Below are positions 11,196 to 25,135 of a stretch of DNA of 64,000 nucleotides, one piece after another. Every line of letters starts with the position of its first letter. Within the stretch, counting starts at the first letter, position 1. A program made the position numbers and the translations under genes. The notes under the pieces are model-generated. The model saw only the letters and a list, made by a program, of their open reading frames with translations, ran no database searches and had not been told where the DNA came from. The DNA is taken from the NCBI GenBank assembly GCA_949752795.1, contig OX457075.1:6500001-6564000 (forward strand), in the 5' to 3' direction. The DNA is from Hyperoodon ampullatus (Eukaryota > Chordata > Mammalia > Artiodactyla > Ziphiidae).

Positions 11196-11639
11196 GTAAT
11201 AAAGATGATTATAAAAGTGTAAAAAAAATTCTAAGAATTTTCTGTGTATAATTTTCTACATAGGTTTGACTTTTGAATAATATAAATGTGTTATCAATTC
11301 AGAAATATAACATTAAGTTTTGGAACAAAGCCAAATAAATCAATATCAAATCTCATATAAATTTGATAACAAAGGATTTCAAGAGACTTTGGAGTAAAGT
11401 TCTTTGTACATCTTTAGTAAGATATATTCAAAAAACAATTGTTGATTAAAGCAATACATAGTCATGTGAATGACATGAGAAATCTATACTTTCAGAGAAA
11501 GAGAAAAGGCATAATGATAAAATTAAAGAAGCTTGGTAAAAATACCATTACGCTAATTATAATTAAATCAGGTTAAACTGACTACAGATATCCATATGAA
11601 CTCATAATTTTTGCATTTAAAAAATTAATTTATAACTTC
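11196..11639. other. Intron, nothing recognised
   Basis: AT-rich sequence without exon, repeat signature or ORF that I can support. Confidence 0.5.
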
Positions 11640-13925
11640 ATACAATAAGATTTACTTTTTAATGTATAGTGTTGTTTTGACTAAAGCATACACTCATATA
11701 ACTACACCATAATTAAGATATAGAGCAGTTCCATTAACCCCCAAATTTTCCCCATACACCTCCCCCTACACCAATCTATTGGCAACTGATCTGTTTTTGT
11801 TTCTATCTTTTCCAGAAAATACAAGTATGTTATACATGCACGTGTGCTTAGTGCTTAGTGTGTGTGTGTATGTGTGTGTGTGTGTGTGTGTGCCTGCGTA
11901 TAAAATTGATTCTTTCACTCAGAAAAATAAATTTGAGATTGATCCTTGGTGTTTGTTACACATATCGATAGTTCATTTCTCTTTATTTTTGAGTAGTGAT
12001 TCATTGTATAGATAAATCACAATTCGTTTATCCATTTACCAGTAAGGACATCTGGGTTGTTTCCAGTTTTGGGTGCTTATTAGTAAAGTCATTATAAACA
12101 TTCTCTTACAGGTTTTTTTTTAAACAGGTTTTTATTTCACTGCAGTAAATATCTCAGAGTGGTATTACCAGGTATGTTTAACTGCATAGGAAGTAGCCAA
12201 ACTGTTTTCCAAAGGAACTGTACCATTTTGTATTACCGCCAGCAATGCAGAAGAGTGTTCTCCATATTCTCCAGCAGGTGGCATTGTCAGGTTTTTATTT
12301 TGTTTTGTTTTAGCCACTATAAGAATGTAATAGTTTCTCATTTTGGCTTTAATTTAGATTTTCCTAAAGAATAATAATGTTGAGCATTTTTCATATGTTT
12401 ATTTACCATCTGTATAATTATTTGGTGAATGACAAATACTTTATCTACTTTTTATTGTTTTTATCATTATTGAGTTTTAACTTTTTTAAGCCTTCAGGTA
12501 CATGTCCCTTATCTAATAAGTGATTTCAAAATATTTTCTGTGAGTATTTGGCTGTGACTTGTCTTTTCATTTTCTTAAAGTATTAACAAAGAGCAGTAAT
12601 TTGATTAAATTCTTACCTTCACTATATCAATTTTTCACTTTATGAATCATGCTTTTGGTTACACCTAAAAAAAATCTTTGCCTAATCCAAAGTTACAAAG
12701 ATTCCTCTACCATGTCTTTTTCTAAAAGTTTTATAATTTTAAGTTTTGGTTATTTAGATCTATCACTCATTTTGAGTTGTTATATATGTTATGAGGTATA
12801 GATGGAGGTCATTTTGCATATGAATAACCAGTTATTCAGCACCAATTCTTGAAAAGACTATAGTTCCTCCATGTAATTGCTTTTGCACTTTTGTGAAAAA
12901 TCATTTGACATTATATGTGTGAGTCTATTTTGGGTCTATCTTCTTGTGAATAACACACTGTCTTGACTACTGTAGCATTATAAAAACTATCTAAATCAAG
13001 TAGTGTAAGTTCTCCATACGTGTTATTTTTTTTTTTTTTTGGAAATTTTTTTGGTTATTCTAAGTTCTTGCCTTTCCACATAGCATTAGAATCAGCTTCT
13101 CAGTTGCTACAAAATATAGTGCTGGAATGTTGATTGCAACTGCGTAGAATCTATACATCAGTTTAGGGAGAACTGACAACTTAACAATACTGAGGCTTCC
13201 AATCAATGAACATGATATATATCTCCATTTCCTTAGGTCTTCCTTGATTTCTTTCATCAACGTTTTACAGTTTTCAGTATACAGATCTTTCTCACATTAT
13301 GCTAATAATATGTAAGCATTTCATGTCTTTAGTGCTGTTATTTTCTCTTTTTTTTGAACACAGAATGAAAATAATTTTATTTACTTATTAAAATATATTT
13401 GACACATAAAATTATGCATATTTAAGGTATACAGTATGTGAATTTGAAGCATTTATATATTGTAATATGATTGCCATTGTAGCAATAATTAGCACCTCTA
13501 TCACATCACATAATTATTCTTTCTTTTTAGAGGTCGGAATAATTAAATTGTAGGCCCTTAGTAAGTTTGAAAATTATAATACAATATCATTGTCTATATT
13601 CACTATACTGTGTATTAGATCTCTAGGTCTTATTTCCTACTTGCTGCAGATTTGTACTCTGAAACAACAATTAGAACAATTAGTTCTATCATAAATGGTT
13701 CATTTTAGTTATGTTTTAAATATTTTATTGCTAGCACATAAAAATCAGATTCATTTTTGTAAATTGACTTTGAAACATGCAAACTTGCTGAATTCAGTTA
13801 CTAAATCCAGTAGCTTTTTTGTAGACTCTGGGATTTTCTAAGTAGACAGTCACATCATCTGTAAATCCATATGCCTTTTATTTTCTTGACTTACTGAACA
13901 GTCTAAGATCTCTAGTGTGGTGCTG
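11640..13925 (-). mobile_element. Old L1 3' half, inverted, with a second L1 3' end inserted
   Basis: Minus-strand L1 running from mid RT (about 13920) to the 3' region (about 11650). Minus-strand codons at 13060-13260 read MMKEIKEDLRKWRYISCS, the usual L1 ORF2 segment after the RT core. Bases about 13370-13690 look like a separate L1 3' UTR inserted in the same orientation. Confidence 0.65.
11858..11892. repeat. (TG)n microsatellite
   Basis: An almost pure TG repeat of about 35 bp with one A interruption. Confidence 0.95.
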
Positions 13926-14681
13926 AAGACCAGTGGGAGAGCAAACATCTTTGCAAGTTGCCAAACCAGAGAAAAAATACAAAAGTGAAAATTACAGGCT
14001 AATGTCCCTCCTGAAAATAGACACAAAAATACTTAATACCATAGCAAATAGAATTCAGCAATATATAAAAAGAATAAAACATCATGGCCCTGTGGGGTTT
14101 ACTCCAGGAAAGCAAGGCTGGTTTAATATTTGAAAATCAATCAATGTCATCCATCATGTTAACAGGTTAAAGAAGAAAAACTACATGATCATATCAATTG
14201 ATACAGTAAAAACATTTGACAAGTTCAACACTCACCCTTGATCAAAAAAAAAAAAAAACTCTCAGAAAAATAGAAACAGAGGACAACTTTCTATAATTGA
14301 TAAAGAGCTTCTGCCAAAAAAAACCCTACAGCTAACATACTTATGTTGCAAACTGAAGAATTTCCCATTAAAATTTGTAATAAAGCAAGGATGTGAGCTA
14401 TCACCACACTTATTCAATACAGTACTAAAAAAGAAAAGGAAATAAAAGGCATATAGATGAGAAAGGAAAAAATAAAACTGCCCCTATTTGTAGATGACAG
14501 ATTGCAGATGGCAGATTGTCTAAGTAAAAAAGTCCTAGGTAATCCACAAAAATACTCTTAGAACTAGTAAGTGAGCTCATCAAGGTTACAGGAAATAACA
14601 GGTAAATATTCAAAAATCAACCGTGTTCCTATTTAGTAGCAATGAACACTGGAACACTGACATTAAAAATACAATACCTTT

Positions 14682-14890
14682 GGGCTTCCCTGGTGGCGCA
14701 GTGGTTGAGAATCTGCCTGCCGATGCAGGGGACACGGGTTCGTGCCCCAGTCCAGGAAGATCCCACATGGCACAGAGCGCCTGGGCCCGTGAGCCATGGC
14801 CGCTGAGCCTGCGCATCCGGAGCCTACGCTCCGCAACGGGAGAGGCCACAACAGTGAGAGGCCCGCGTACAGCAAAAAAAATAAATAAAT
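14682..14890 (+). mobile_element. CHR-type SINE, short form
   Basis: Typical short-form SINE ending GGCCCGCGTACAGC plus an AT-rich tail. A 16-bp duplication, AAAATACAATACCTTT, lies at 14666-14681 and 14891-14906. Confidence 0.95.
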
Positions 14891-15422
14891 AAAATACAAT
14901 ACCTTTTACAATTGCTCAAAAAAAGAAATACTTTGGTATAAATTTTACAAAGTATGTACAGGATTTGGATGCTGTGAACTATAAACTGCTGATGAAAGAA
15001 ATCAAAGGTCTAAATAAATGGAGAGACGTAGAGTGTTCATGGGCTGGAAGAGTCAACATATTACAGATGTCAATTCTGCCCCAAATGATACATAGGTTTG
15101 GCCCATTTCCTATCAAATTCCCAGGAAAATTTTTTTGTAGCCATAGCTAATATTTTTCTAAAATTTATGTGTAAACACAAAGGCATTAGATAGCTAAAAT
15201 AATTCAGAAAAACAAGAATAAAGACACAGAAATCTGTCTAGGAATTTCAAGACTTATTATATAGGTACAGTGATCAAGACTCTATGTTACTGGTAGAGGG
15301 ACAGACCTATGGATCAATGGAACAGGATAGAGAACCCAGAAATAGATCTATATAAATATGTCCAACTGATTATTGACAAAGATGCAAAAGCACTTCAGTG
15401 GAATAAGGATGGCCTTTCCAAT

Positions 15423-15520
15423 AAATGGTACAGGAACAAATGGAAACCCATAGGTTAAAAAATCCATAGGTTAAAAAATAAATGGTACAGGAACAAATGG
15501 AAATCCATAGGTTAAAAAAT
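15423..15520. repeat. Tandem duplication (about 41-57 bp) inside L1
   Basis: AAATGGTACAGGAACAAATG starts at 15423 and again at 15480. The segment CCATAGGTTAAAAAAT occurs three times (two in the first copy, one in the second, with one early mismatch). Confidence 0.85.
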
Positions 15521-16735
15521 GATTAGAGTCAAACTAATCCTCAGACTGTACACAAAAATTAACTCAAAATGGATCACAGACTCAAATATGAAATGGAAAA
15601 CTATAAAACTTTCAGAAAAATGTAGGAAAATCTCTTCAGGATATAAGGCTAAGCAAAGACACTATGCATCTTACATGAGGCATAAAATTAAAAACTGATA
15701 TATTGGACTTCAAAAAAATTTTTAACTTTTCACTTCAAAACACCCAGGTAAGAGGATAACAAAGCAAACTACTGACTGGGAGAAACTACTTGCAAATCAT
15801 ATATTATATCTGACAAAGAATTAGTTTCTCATATATACAAAGAACCCCAAAACTCAGTAGTAAGGAAACAAGCAGTTCAATTAGAAGACAGACAAAACAC
15901 ACAAGCAGACGTTTCAACAAAAAGGATATGTAAATGGCAGAAAAGCAGATAAAAATATTTTCAACATCATTAACCATTTGGAAAATGCAAATTAAAACCA
16001 CAATTAGATATCACCACATAACTATCAAACAATAAAATTAAAAATAATGAGAAAACCAAACATGGTAAAGGATGCATACTCATATAATGCTGGCCAGAAT
16101 GTAAAATGGTAGGCACTCTGAAAAAAAATTTGGTAGTTTCTTTAAAAACTAACTAAAAAACTAAATATGCAACTACTATATGACACAAAAATTATACTCC
16201 TAGGTATCTGCGTCTTAAAAATAAAAACTGATAGTCACATAAAAACTTGTACATGAATTTCATCATAGCTTCATTTATAAAAGCCCGAAAGTAAAATATA
16301 TATATATGCTTCAATGCATAAACAGTTAAACAAATTGAGTACATACATATGATAGAATACTACTCAGCAATAAAAGGTGCTGATAGGTGGAAAAACTTGT
16401 TTGAATTTTAGAGTATTATGCTGAGTAAAAATACGCCAATCCCTAAAGGTTACATAGGATATAATGCCACTTAAATAACATTCTTGAAATGATAATATAC
16501 AAACAGAGAACAAATTATTGGTTACCAGTGTATATGGATGGAGAAAAGGTTTATAGGAGGAAGTAGGTGTAACTATAAAAGGGGGAAATGAGGAATCTCT
16601 TTGGTGATTAAAAATGATCTATGCCTTTACTGTATCAGTGTTGAATTCCTATTTATGGTATTGTACTATTGCTTTGTAAGATGTTAACACTGATGGAAAC
16701 TGTTTAAAGAGTACATGAGGCCACTCTATATTATT

Positions 16736-17310
16736 TTTTCATTGGGATAATTGACTTATAATTTTAGTTTCAGGTGTCCAACATAATGACTTGATATATG
16801 TATATATTGTGAAATGATCGATCGTTACGATAACCGTAGTTAGCATCCATCACCACACAAAGTTAATTATTTTTCTTGTGATGAGATCTTTTAAGATTTG
16901 CTCTCTCAGCAACTTTCAAGTGTTGTTAACTATAGTCACCATGCTGTACATTACATCCCCATGAGTTATTAGTTTTATAACTGAAGTTGTACCTTTTCAT
17001 CACCTTTACCCACTTCATTCAACCACACCCCAACCTCTGGCAATCACCAATCTATTCTGTATAAGTTGAGGGTTTTGTTTTCCGGGTTTTTTTTTTGGTT
17101 ACACATACAACTAAGATCATGCAATATTTGTCTTTCTCTGTCCGATTTATTTCACTTAGCAAAATACCCTTAAGGCCTATACATGCTGTCATGAATGGCA
17201 AGATTTCCTTCTTTTTATGGTTGGAAAATACTTCATTATGTATATGAACATATTGTTTTTTTTATCCATTCATCCATCACTGGACATATAGGTTGATTCC
17301 ATGTCTGTCT
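16736..17310 (-). mobile_element. L1 3' UTR/distal ORF2, inverted
   Basis: 'TTGGGATAATTGACTTATAA' through 'CCATGTCTGTCTATATCAAT' is the reverse of an older L1 3' end. This layout recurs at 30380 and 13370 in related forms. Confidence 0.6.
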
Positions 17311-17518
17311 ATATCAATATCAAATAAAGTAGACTGTAATTCCAGAAGCATTGGTAGATCATATAATTCTTTCAATAGATGAAGAAAAAATGTTTGATAA
17401 AATTTAATATTCATTCATGATTTTTAAAAACCTCTTAGCAAACATAATAGAGGAAACTTTTTATTTGATAAATACCATCTACAAAACCTGTACTACAATT
17501 TTATACTTAATATTGATA
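17311..17518 (+). mobile_element. Short old L1 RT fragment
   Basis: 'AGATGAAGAAAAAATGTTTG' and 'GATAAATACCATCTACAAAA' are diverged relatives of the AEKAFD and IIKAIYDK segments of RT. It abuts the younger L1 that starts at about 17519. Confidence 0.5.
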
Positions 17519-20423
17519 CAAGAAACAGCTCAAATAAACAACCTAAACTTACACCTAAAGCAATTAGAGAAAGAAGAACAAAAGAAACTCAAAGTTAGTA
17601 GAAGGAAAGAAATCATAAAGATCAGTTCAGAAATAAATGAAAAAGAAATGAAAGAAATGATAGCAAAGATGAATAAAACTAAAAGCTGTTTCTTTGAGAA
17701 GATAACCAAATTTGATAAACCATTAACCAGACTCATAACGAGAAAAAGGGAAAAGACTCAAATCAACAGAATTAGAAATGGAAAAGGAGAAGTAACAACA
17801 GACACTGCAGAAATACAAAGGATCATGAGAGATTACCACAAGCAACTATATGCCAATAAAATGGACAACCTGGAAGAAATGGACAAATTTTGAGAAAAGC
17901 ACTACCTTCTGAGACTGAAGCAGGAAGAAATAGAAAATATAAACAGACCAATCACAAGCACTGAAATTGACACTGTGATTAAAAATCTTCCAACAAACAA
18001 AGGCCAGGACCAGATGGCTTCACAGGAGAATTCTATCAAACATCTAGAGAAGAGCTAACACCTATCCTTCTCAAACTCTTCCAAAATATAGCAAGGGAGG
18101 AACACTCCCAAACTCATTCTACGAGGCCACCATCACCCTGATACCAAAACCAGAAAAAGACGTCACAAAAAAAGAAAACTACAGGCCAATACCTCTGATG
18201 AACATAGATGCAAAAATCCTCAACAAAATACTAGCAAACAGCGTCCAACAGCACATTAAAAGGATGATACACCATGATCAAGTGGGGTTTATCCCAGGAA
18301 TGCAAGGATACTTCAATATACACAAATCAAACAATGTGATAAACCATATTAACAAATTGAAGGAGTCAGACAATATGATCATCTCAATAGATGCAGAAAA
18401 AGCTTTTTAAAACATTCAACACCCATTCGTGATAAAAACTCTCCAGAATGTAGGCATAGAGGGAACCTACCTCAGCATAATAAAGGCCATATATGACAAA
18501 CCCACAGCCAACATCATTCTCAATGGTGAAAAACTGAAACCATTTCCTCTATGAGCAGGAACAAGACAAGGTTGCCCACTCTCACCACCATTAATCAACA
18601 CAGTTTTAGAAGTTTTAGCCACAGCAATCAGAGAAGAAAAAGAAATAAAAGGGATACAAATCAGAAAAGAACTAAGACCGTCACTGTTTGCAGATGACAT
18701 GATACTATACGTAGAGAATCCTAAATATGCTACCAGAAAACTACTAGAGCTAAACAATGAATTTGGTAAAGTAGCAGGATACAAAATTAATGCAAAGAAA
18801 TCTCTTACATTTCTATACACTAATGATGAAAAATCTGAAGAGAAATTAAGGAAACACTCCCATTTACCACTGCAACAAAAAGAATAAAATACCTAGGAAT
18901 AAACTTACCTAAGAAGACAAAAGACCTGTATGCAGAAAACTATAAGACACTGATGAAAGAAATTAAAGATGATACAAAAAGATGGAGAGACATACCATGT
19001 CTTGGATTGGAAGAATCAACTTTGTGAAAATGACTATACTACCCAAAGCAATCTACAGATTCAATGCAATCCCTGCCAAACTCCAATGGCATTTTTCACA
19101 GAACTAGAACAAAATATTGCACAATTTGTATGGAAACACAAAAGACCCCGTATAGCCAAAACAATCTTGAGAAAGAAAAACGGAGCCAGAGGAATCAGGC
19201 TCCCTGACTTCAGACTATACTACAAAGCTATAGTAATCAAGAGAGTATGGTACTGGCACAAAAACAGAAATATAGAACAATGGAACAGGATAGAACGGCC
19301 AGAGATAAACCCATGCACATATGGTCACCTTATCTTTGATAAAGGAGGCAAGAGTATGCAATGGAGAAAAGACAACCTCTTCAATAAGTGGTGCAGGGAA
19401 AAATGGACAGCTACATGTAAAAGAATGAAATTAGAACACTTCTTAACACCATACACAAAAATAAACTCAAAATGGACTAAAGACCTAAATCTAAGGCCAG
19501 ACCTATAAAGCTCTTAGAGGAAAACATAGGCAGAACACTCTATGACAAAAATCACAGCAAGATCCTTTTTGACCCACCTCTTAGAGAAAGGGAAATAAAA
19601 GCAAAAATAAACAAATGGGACCTAATGAAACTTAAAAGCTTTTGCACAGCAAAGGAAACCATAAACAAGGAGAAAAGACAACCCTCAGAATGGGAGAAAA
19701 TATTTTGCAAACGAAGCAACTGACAAAAGATTAATCTCCAAAATATACAAGCAGCTCATGCAGCTCAATATCAAAAAAACAAACAACCCAATCCAAAAAT
19801 GGGCAGAAGACCTAAATTGACATTTCTCCAAAGAAGATATACAGACTGCCAACAAACACATGAAAAGATGCTCAACATCACAATCATTAGATTTCTCTAA
19901 TCATTAGAGAAATGCAAATCAAAACTACAATGAGGTATCACCTCATACCGGTCAGAATGGCCATCATCAAAAAATCTATAAACAATAAATGCTGGAGAGG
20001 CTGTGGAGAAAAGGGAATCCTCTTGCACTGTTGGTGGGAATGTAAATTGGTACAGCCACTATGGAGAACAGTATGGAGGTTCCTTAAAAAAACTAAAAAT
20101 AAAACTACCATACAACCCAACAATCCCACTAGTGGCATATACCCTGAGAAAGCCATAATTCAAAAAGACTCATGTACCACAATGTTCATTGCAGCACTAT
20201 TTACAATAGCCAGATATGGAAGCAACCTAAGTGTCCACTGACAGATGAATGGATAAAGAAGATGTGGCACACATATATAATGGAATATTACTCAGCCATA
20301 AAAAGAAATAAAATTGAGGTATTTGTAGTGAGGTGGATGAACTTAGAGTCTGTCATACAGAGTGAAGTAAATCAGAAAGAGAAAAACCAATACCATATGC
20401 TAACACATATATATGGAATCTAA
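17519..20423 (+). pseudogene. L1 ORF2 remnants (linker, RT, C-terminal domain)
   Basis: Open pieces lie at 17519-17893 (linker before RT), 18198-18410 ([18 protein letters not shown]), 18699-18887 ([15 protein letters not shown]), 18969-19508 ([18 protein letters not shown]) and 19912-20423 (C-terminal domain, [20 protein letters not shown] with the Cys/His cluster). The catalytic block at 18685-18710 reads [10 protein letters not shown] across two frames. Stops such as the one ending the piece at 17893 kill the protein. Confidence 0.85.
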
Positions 20424-20793
20424 AAGAAAAGAAAATGGTTCTGATGAACCTATGGGCAGGACAGGAATAAATACACAGATGTAGTGAATGGACTTGAGAA
20501 CACAAGGAGGGGAAATGGTAAGCTGGGACGAAGTAAGAGTGTAGCATTGACATATATACTCTACTAAATGTAAAATAGCTAGCTAGTGGGAAGCAGCTGC
20601 ATCGCACAGAGAGATCAGCTCAGTGCTTTGCAACCACCTAGAGGGGTGGGATAGGGAGGGTGGGAGGGAGACACAAGAGGGAGGGGACATGGGGATATAT
20701 GTATGCATACAGCCGATTCACTTTGTTGTACAGCAGAAACTAACACAATGTTGTAAAGCAATTATACTCCAATAAAGATGTTAAAAAAAATCA
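17519..20793 (+). mobile_element. 5'-truncated L1, ORF2 to 3' end
   Basis: Plus-strand L1 starting within the ORF2 linker ([19 protein letters not shown]) and continuing through RT to a 3' end with CCAATAAAGATGTTAAAAAA at 20770-20790. It is one of the less diverged L1 copies here, but carries several stops and frameshifts. Confidence 0.9.
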
Positions 20794-23700
20794 GAGCTGA
20801 AGAATACAATAACTGAAATAACAAATACACCAGAAGGAATCAACAGCAGAGAATGGATCAGCATTCTGGAAGACAGAGTAGTGGAAATCACCCAAGTTAA
20901 AAAGAAAAAAGAAAAAATTTTAATGATAATAGATTAAGGAGCTCTGGGGCAACATGAACTGACATTCACAATCATATTGTTGGCATCCAAGAAAAAGAAG
21001 ATAAAAAGAAAGAGGCAGAGAAATTATATGAAAAAATAATAGGTTAAAAAATTCCCTAACCTAAGGAAGAAAACAGACATCCAGGTCCAGGAATCACAGA
21101 GAATCCAACAAGATGAATCCCAAAATGTCCACAACAAGAAATGTTGTAATTGAAATGTCAAAAATGAAAGATAAAGAAGAACCTTTATAACAAGAAGAGA
21201 AAAGCAAATAATCAAGTACAAGGAAACTCCCGTAAGACTATCATCTGACTTTTCAGTGAAAACTCTGAAGGCCAGAAGGCAGTGACATGATATATTCAAA
21301 GTAATGAAAGGCAAAAACCTAAAACCAAGAATACTGTACCTGGCAAGGATATCATTCAGATTTGAAGGACAGATAAAGAGTTTTCCAGACGAGCAGAAAC
21401 TACAAGAGTTCAGCACCAGTAAAACAGAAACAAGAAATGTTAAAAGACACTTCTCCAAGCAAATAAGGGCACAACTAGAAATAAGTAAAATTATGAAAGG
21501 AAAAATCTCACTAGTAAAGAGAAACAGATAGTAAAGAATGAGGATCAACCACTTATAAAGCTAAGTTGGAAGGTTACAAGATAAAAGTATTAAAATTATC
21601 TGTATCCACAAGTAGTTAAGGTATACACAAAATAGAAATGATGTAAAATATGACATCCAAAAAAAAAACATGTAGGAGTAATAAAACGTAGAACTGTAAA
21701 AATGTGTTGTAGCTTAAGAGATGGTCAACTTAATATATATATATAGATATTCCATCCAAAAACAGTAGAATACACATTCTTTTAAAGAGCACATGGAACA
21801 TTCTCCAGGTATCTCCAGGTAACATCACATGGTAGGCACAAAACAAGTTTTAGTAAATTTAAGACTGAAATCATAGCAAGCAACTCTTCCAGCCACAAGA
21901 GTGTGAGACTAGAAATTAACCAAAAGAAAACAGCTGCAGAAAACAGAAACACATGGAGTCTAAACAACATGCTACTAAACAAGCAATGGGTTGTTGAAGA
22001 AATTAAAGAGGAAATCACAAAATACTTTGAAACAAATGAAAATAAAAACACAATATTTCAAAATTTTTTGAGTCACAGCAAAAGCAGTTCTAAGAAGGAA
22101 GTTTATAGTTATATACACCTATCTCAGGAAACAAGAAAAATCTCAAATAAACAACCTAAACTTACACCAAAGGAATGAGAAAGTTAGTAGAAGGAAGGTA
22201 ATAATAAAGAACAGAAAGAAAATCAATGAAATAGAGACAAAGAAAAAAATAGGAAAGATGAATGAAACTAAAAACTTGTTCTTTAAAAAGATAAACAAAA
22301 TTGATAAACCTTTAGCCAGACTCATCAAGATAAAAAGGGCCCCAATCAATAAAACCAGACATGAAAAGGGAGACATTACAACAGACACCACAGAAATACA
22401 AAGGATAAGAGACTACTATGAACAACTATATGCCAGTAAAATAGATAACCTAGTAGAAATGGACAAACTCCTAGAAATGTACAATCTCCCAAGACTGAAC
22501 CAGGAAAAAATAAAAAATATGAAAAGACTGATTAAAAGTACTGGAATTGAAACAGTAATTTAAAAACTCCCAACAAACAAAAGTCCAGGAGAATCCTACC
22601 AAACATTTAGAGAAGAGTGAACACCTATCCTTCTAGAACTGTTCCAAAAAACTGCAGAGGAAGGAACACTTCCAAACTCATTCTATGATGAGTTCATAGA
22701 ACTCATCCTATGATGAGGTCATCATCACCCTGATACCAAAACCAGACAAAGATATCACAGAAAAAGAAAGTTACAGGCCAATATCACTGATGAATGCAGA
22801 TGCAAAAATCCTCAACAAAATATTAGCAAACCAGATCCAACAATACATTAAAAGAATCATACACCATGATCAAGTGGGATTATCCCAGGAGACAAGGCTA
22901 GTTCAATATCCATGAATCAATCAATGTGATAAACATTAACAAATTGAAGAGTAAAAGTAATACAGTCATTTGAACCAATGGAGAAAAAGGTTTTGACAAA
23001 ATTTAACATCATTTTATGATAAAAACTCTCAACAAAGTGGGTATAAAAGAACATAACTGAACATAATAAAGGCCATATATGACAAACCCACAAATAACAT
23101 CATACCCAAGAGTGAAAACCTGGCAGCATTACCTCTAAGACTAGGAACATGGCAAGGATGCCCACTCTCACCACTTTTATTCAACACAGTATTGGTAGTC
23201 CTAGCCACAGCAATAAAACTAGAAAAATAAATAAAAGGAATCCAAATTGGAAAAGACGACGTAAAACTGTCACTGTTTGCAGATGACATGATAGTACATA
23301 TAGAAAATCCTAAAGATGCCTCAAAAAAACTATTAGAACTCATCAGTGAATTTAGTAAAGTTGCAGATACAAAATTAATATAAAGAAATCAGTTGTGTTT
23401 CTATACACTAATAAAGTCTATCAGAAAGAGACGCTAAGAAAATGATCTCATTTACAATCACATCAAAAAATTAAAAGACCCAGGAATAAATCTAAGCAAC
23501 ATGTAAAAGACCTGTACTCAGAAAACTAGTAAAACACTGATGAAAGAGATTGAAGAGAATACAAACAGATAGAAAGATAGAAAGATATATATGTTCATGT
23601 ATTGGAAGAATTATTATGTTAAAATCTCATACAATCTACAGATTCAGTGCAATGCTTTATCAAAATACCAATGGCACTTTTCACAAAATTTGAACAAAGA

Positions 23701-23834
23701 ATACTATAATTTGGATGGATCCTCAAAAGACCCCAAATAGCCTAAGCAATCTTGAGAAAAAGAACAAAGCTGGAGACAACTCATTCTCTGATTTCAGACT
23801 ATACTACAAAGCTATATTAATCAAAATAGTATGG

Positions 23835-24047
23835 GGCTTCCCTGGTGGCGCAGTGGTTGAGAGTCTGCCTGCCGATGCAGGGGACACGGGTTCGTGCCCC
23901 GGTCTGGGAAGATCCCACATGCCGTGGAGCGGCTGGGCCCATGAGCCATGGCCGCTGAGCCTGCACATCCAGAGCCTGTGCTTCACAACGGGAGAGGCCA
24001 CAACAAGTGAGAGGCCCGCATACTGCAAAAAAAAAAAAAAAAAAAAA
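23835..24047 (+). mobile_element. CHR-type SINE, short form
   Basis: Short-form head and GAGAGGCCCGCATACTGC end with a long pure A-run. A 12-bp duplication, AAAATAGTATGG, lies at 23823-23834 and 24048-24059. Inserted in L1 ORF2. Confidence 0.95.
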
Positions 24048-24615
24048 AAAATAGTATGGTACTGGCAAAAAAAACAGACACGTATATCCATGGAACAGAA
24101 TAGAGAACCCAGAAATAAATACAAGTTTATATGGTTGATAATCTATGACAAAGGAGGTATGAACATACGATGGGGAAATGACAGCCTCTTCAATAAGTGG
24201 TGGTGGGACAACTGGACAGCCACATGCAAAAGATTGAAACTGGACCATTTTCTCACACCATATTCAAAAAAACCTCAAAATGGATTAAGGAATTAAATGT
24301 AAGTCCTGAAACCTTAAAAAATCCTAGAAGAAAACATAGGAAATATGCTCTTGATATCAGTCTTGGCAGTATTTTTTTATATCTGTCTTCTCAGGCAAGG
24401 AAAGCAAAAGCAAAAATAAACAAGTGGGACCACATCAAACAAAAATGCTTTGCACAATGAAGGAAAATATTAACAAAATAAAAGGCAACCTATTGAGTGG
24501 GAGAAGATATTTGCAAATGATATATCTGATAAGGGATTAATTTCCAAAATATACAAAGAACTCATACAACTCAACACTAAAAAATCAAATATCCTGATTT
24601 AAAAACAGGTAGAAG

Positions 24616-24950
24616 AGGGACTTCCCTGGTGGCACAGTGGTTAAGAATCCACCTGCCAATGCAGAGGACACGGTTTTGAGCCTGGTCCAGGAAGATCCTA
24701 CATGCCGTGGAGCAACAAAGCCGGTACACCACAACTACTGAGCCTGCGTGCCACAACTACTGAAGCCCGCATGCCTAGAGCCCATGCTCCGCAACAAGAG
24801 AAGTCACCGCAATGAGAAGCGCGTGCACCACAACAAAGAATAGCCCATGTTCACTGCAACTAGAGAAAGCTCACATGCAGCAACGAAGACCCAACACAGC
24901 CAAAAATAAAATATAAATAAATTAATTTTTTAAAAAGAAATTATAATTTC
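24616..24950 (+). mobile_element. CHR-type SINE, long form
   Basis: The head GGGACTTCCCTGGTGGCACA is followed by the longer body with 'CCACAACTACTGAGCCTGCG', 'AACTACTGAAGCCCGCATGC', 'GCAACGAAGACCCAACACAG' and an A/T-rich tail. About 100 bp more body than the short copies. Target duplications are not clear. Confidence 0.88.
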
Positions 24951-25135
24951 TAAAAAATAAAAATAAAAATGGGCAGAAGACCTGAAAAGAAGACATATAG
25001 ATAGCCAAGAGATACATGAAAAGATGCTCAATATCACTAATCATCAAGGAAGTGCAAATCAAAACCACCATGAGATATCACTTCACACCTGTCAGAATGA
25101 CTAGCATCAAAAAGTCTACAAATAACAAACTGATA

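Larger units (their letters stand above)
13926..16735 (+). mobile_element. L1 ORF2 RT to 3' UTR, plus strand
   Basis: Starts at about 13930 with the RT N-terminal segment (plus frame 13933-14133 contains [20 protein letters not shown]). It proceeds through the degraded RT, is interrupted by a SINE at 14682, resumes at 14907 (frame 14965-15150, LLMKEIKGLNKWRDVECSW) and ends in L1 3' UTR-like sequence about 16700. Numerous stops. Confidence 0.75.
20794..25135 (+). mobile_element. Older L1 with ORF1 and ORF2 remnants, split by two SINEs
   Basis: ORF1-like codons run from about 20795 (SAEDRV/VVEITQ-type text; clear block at 21304-21531, MKGKNLKPRILYLARISFRF). ORF2 fragments follow at 21903-22178, 22258-22563 and RT near 23029-23343, then the distal ORF2 up to about 25135. 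SINEs at 23835 and 24616 interrupt it. It directly follows the end of the 17519-20793 L1 in the same orientation. Confidence 0.8.

Noticed and set aside
21024..21548. 174-codon minus-strand frame with hydrophobic runs
   Set aside because: It is the complement of L1 ORF1 coding sequence, which often leaves long shadow frames.
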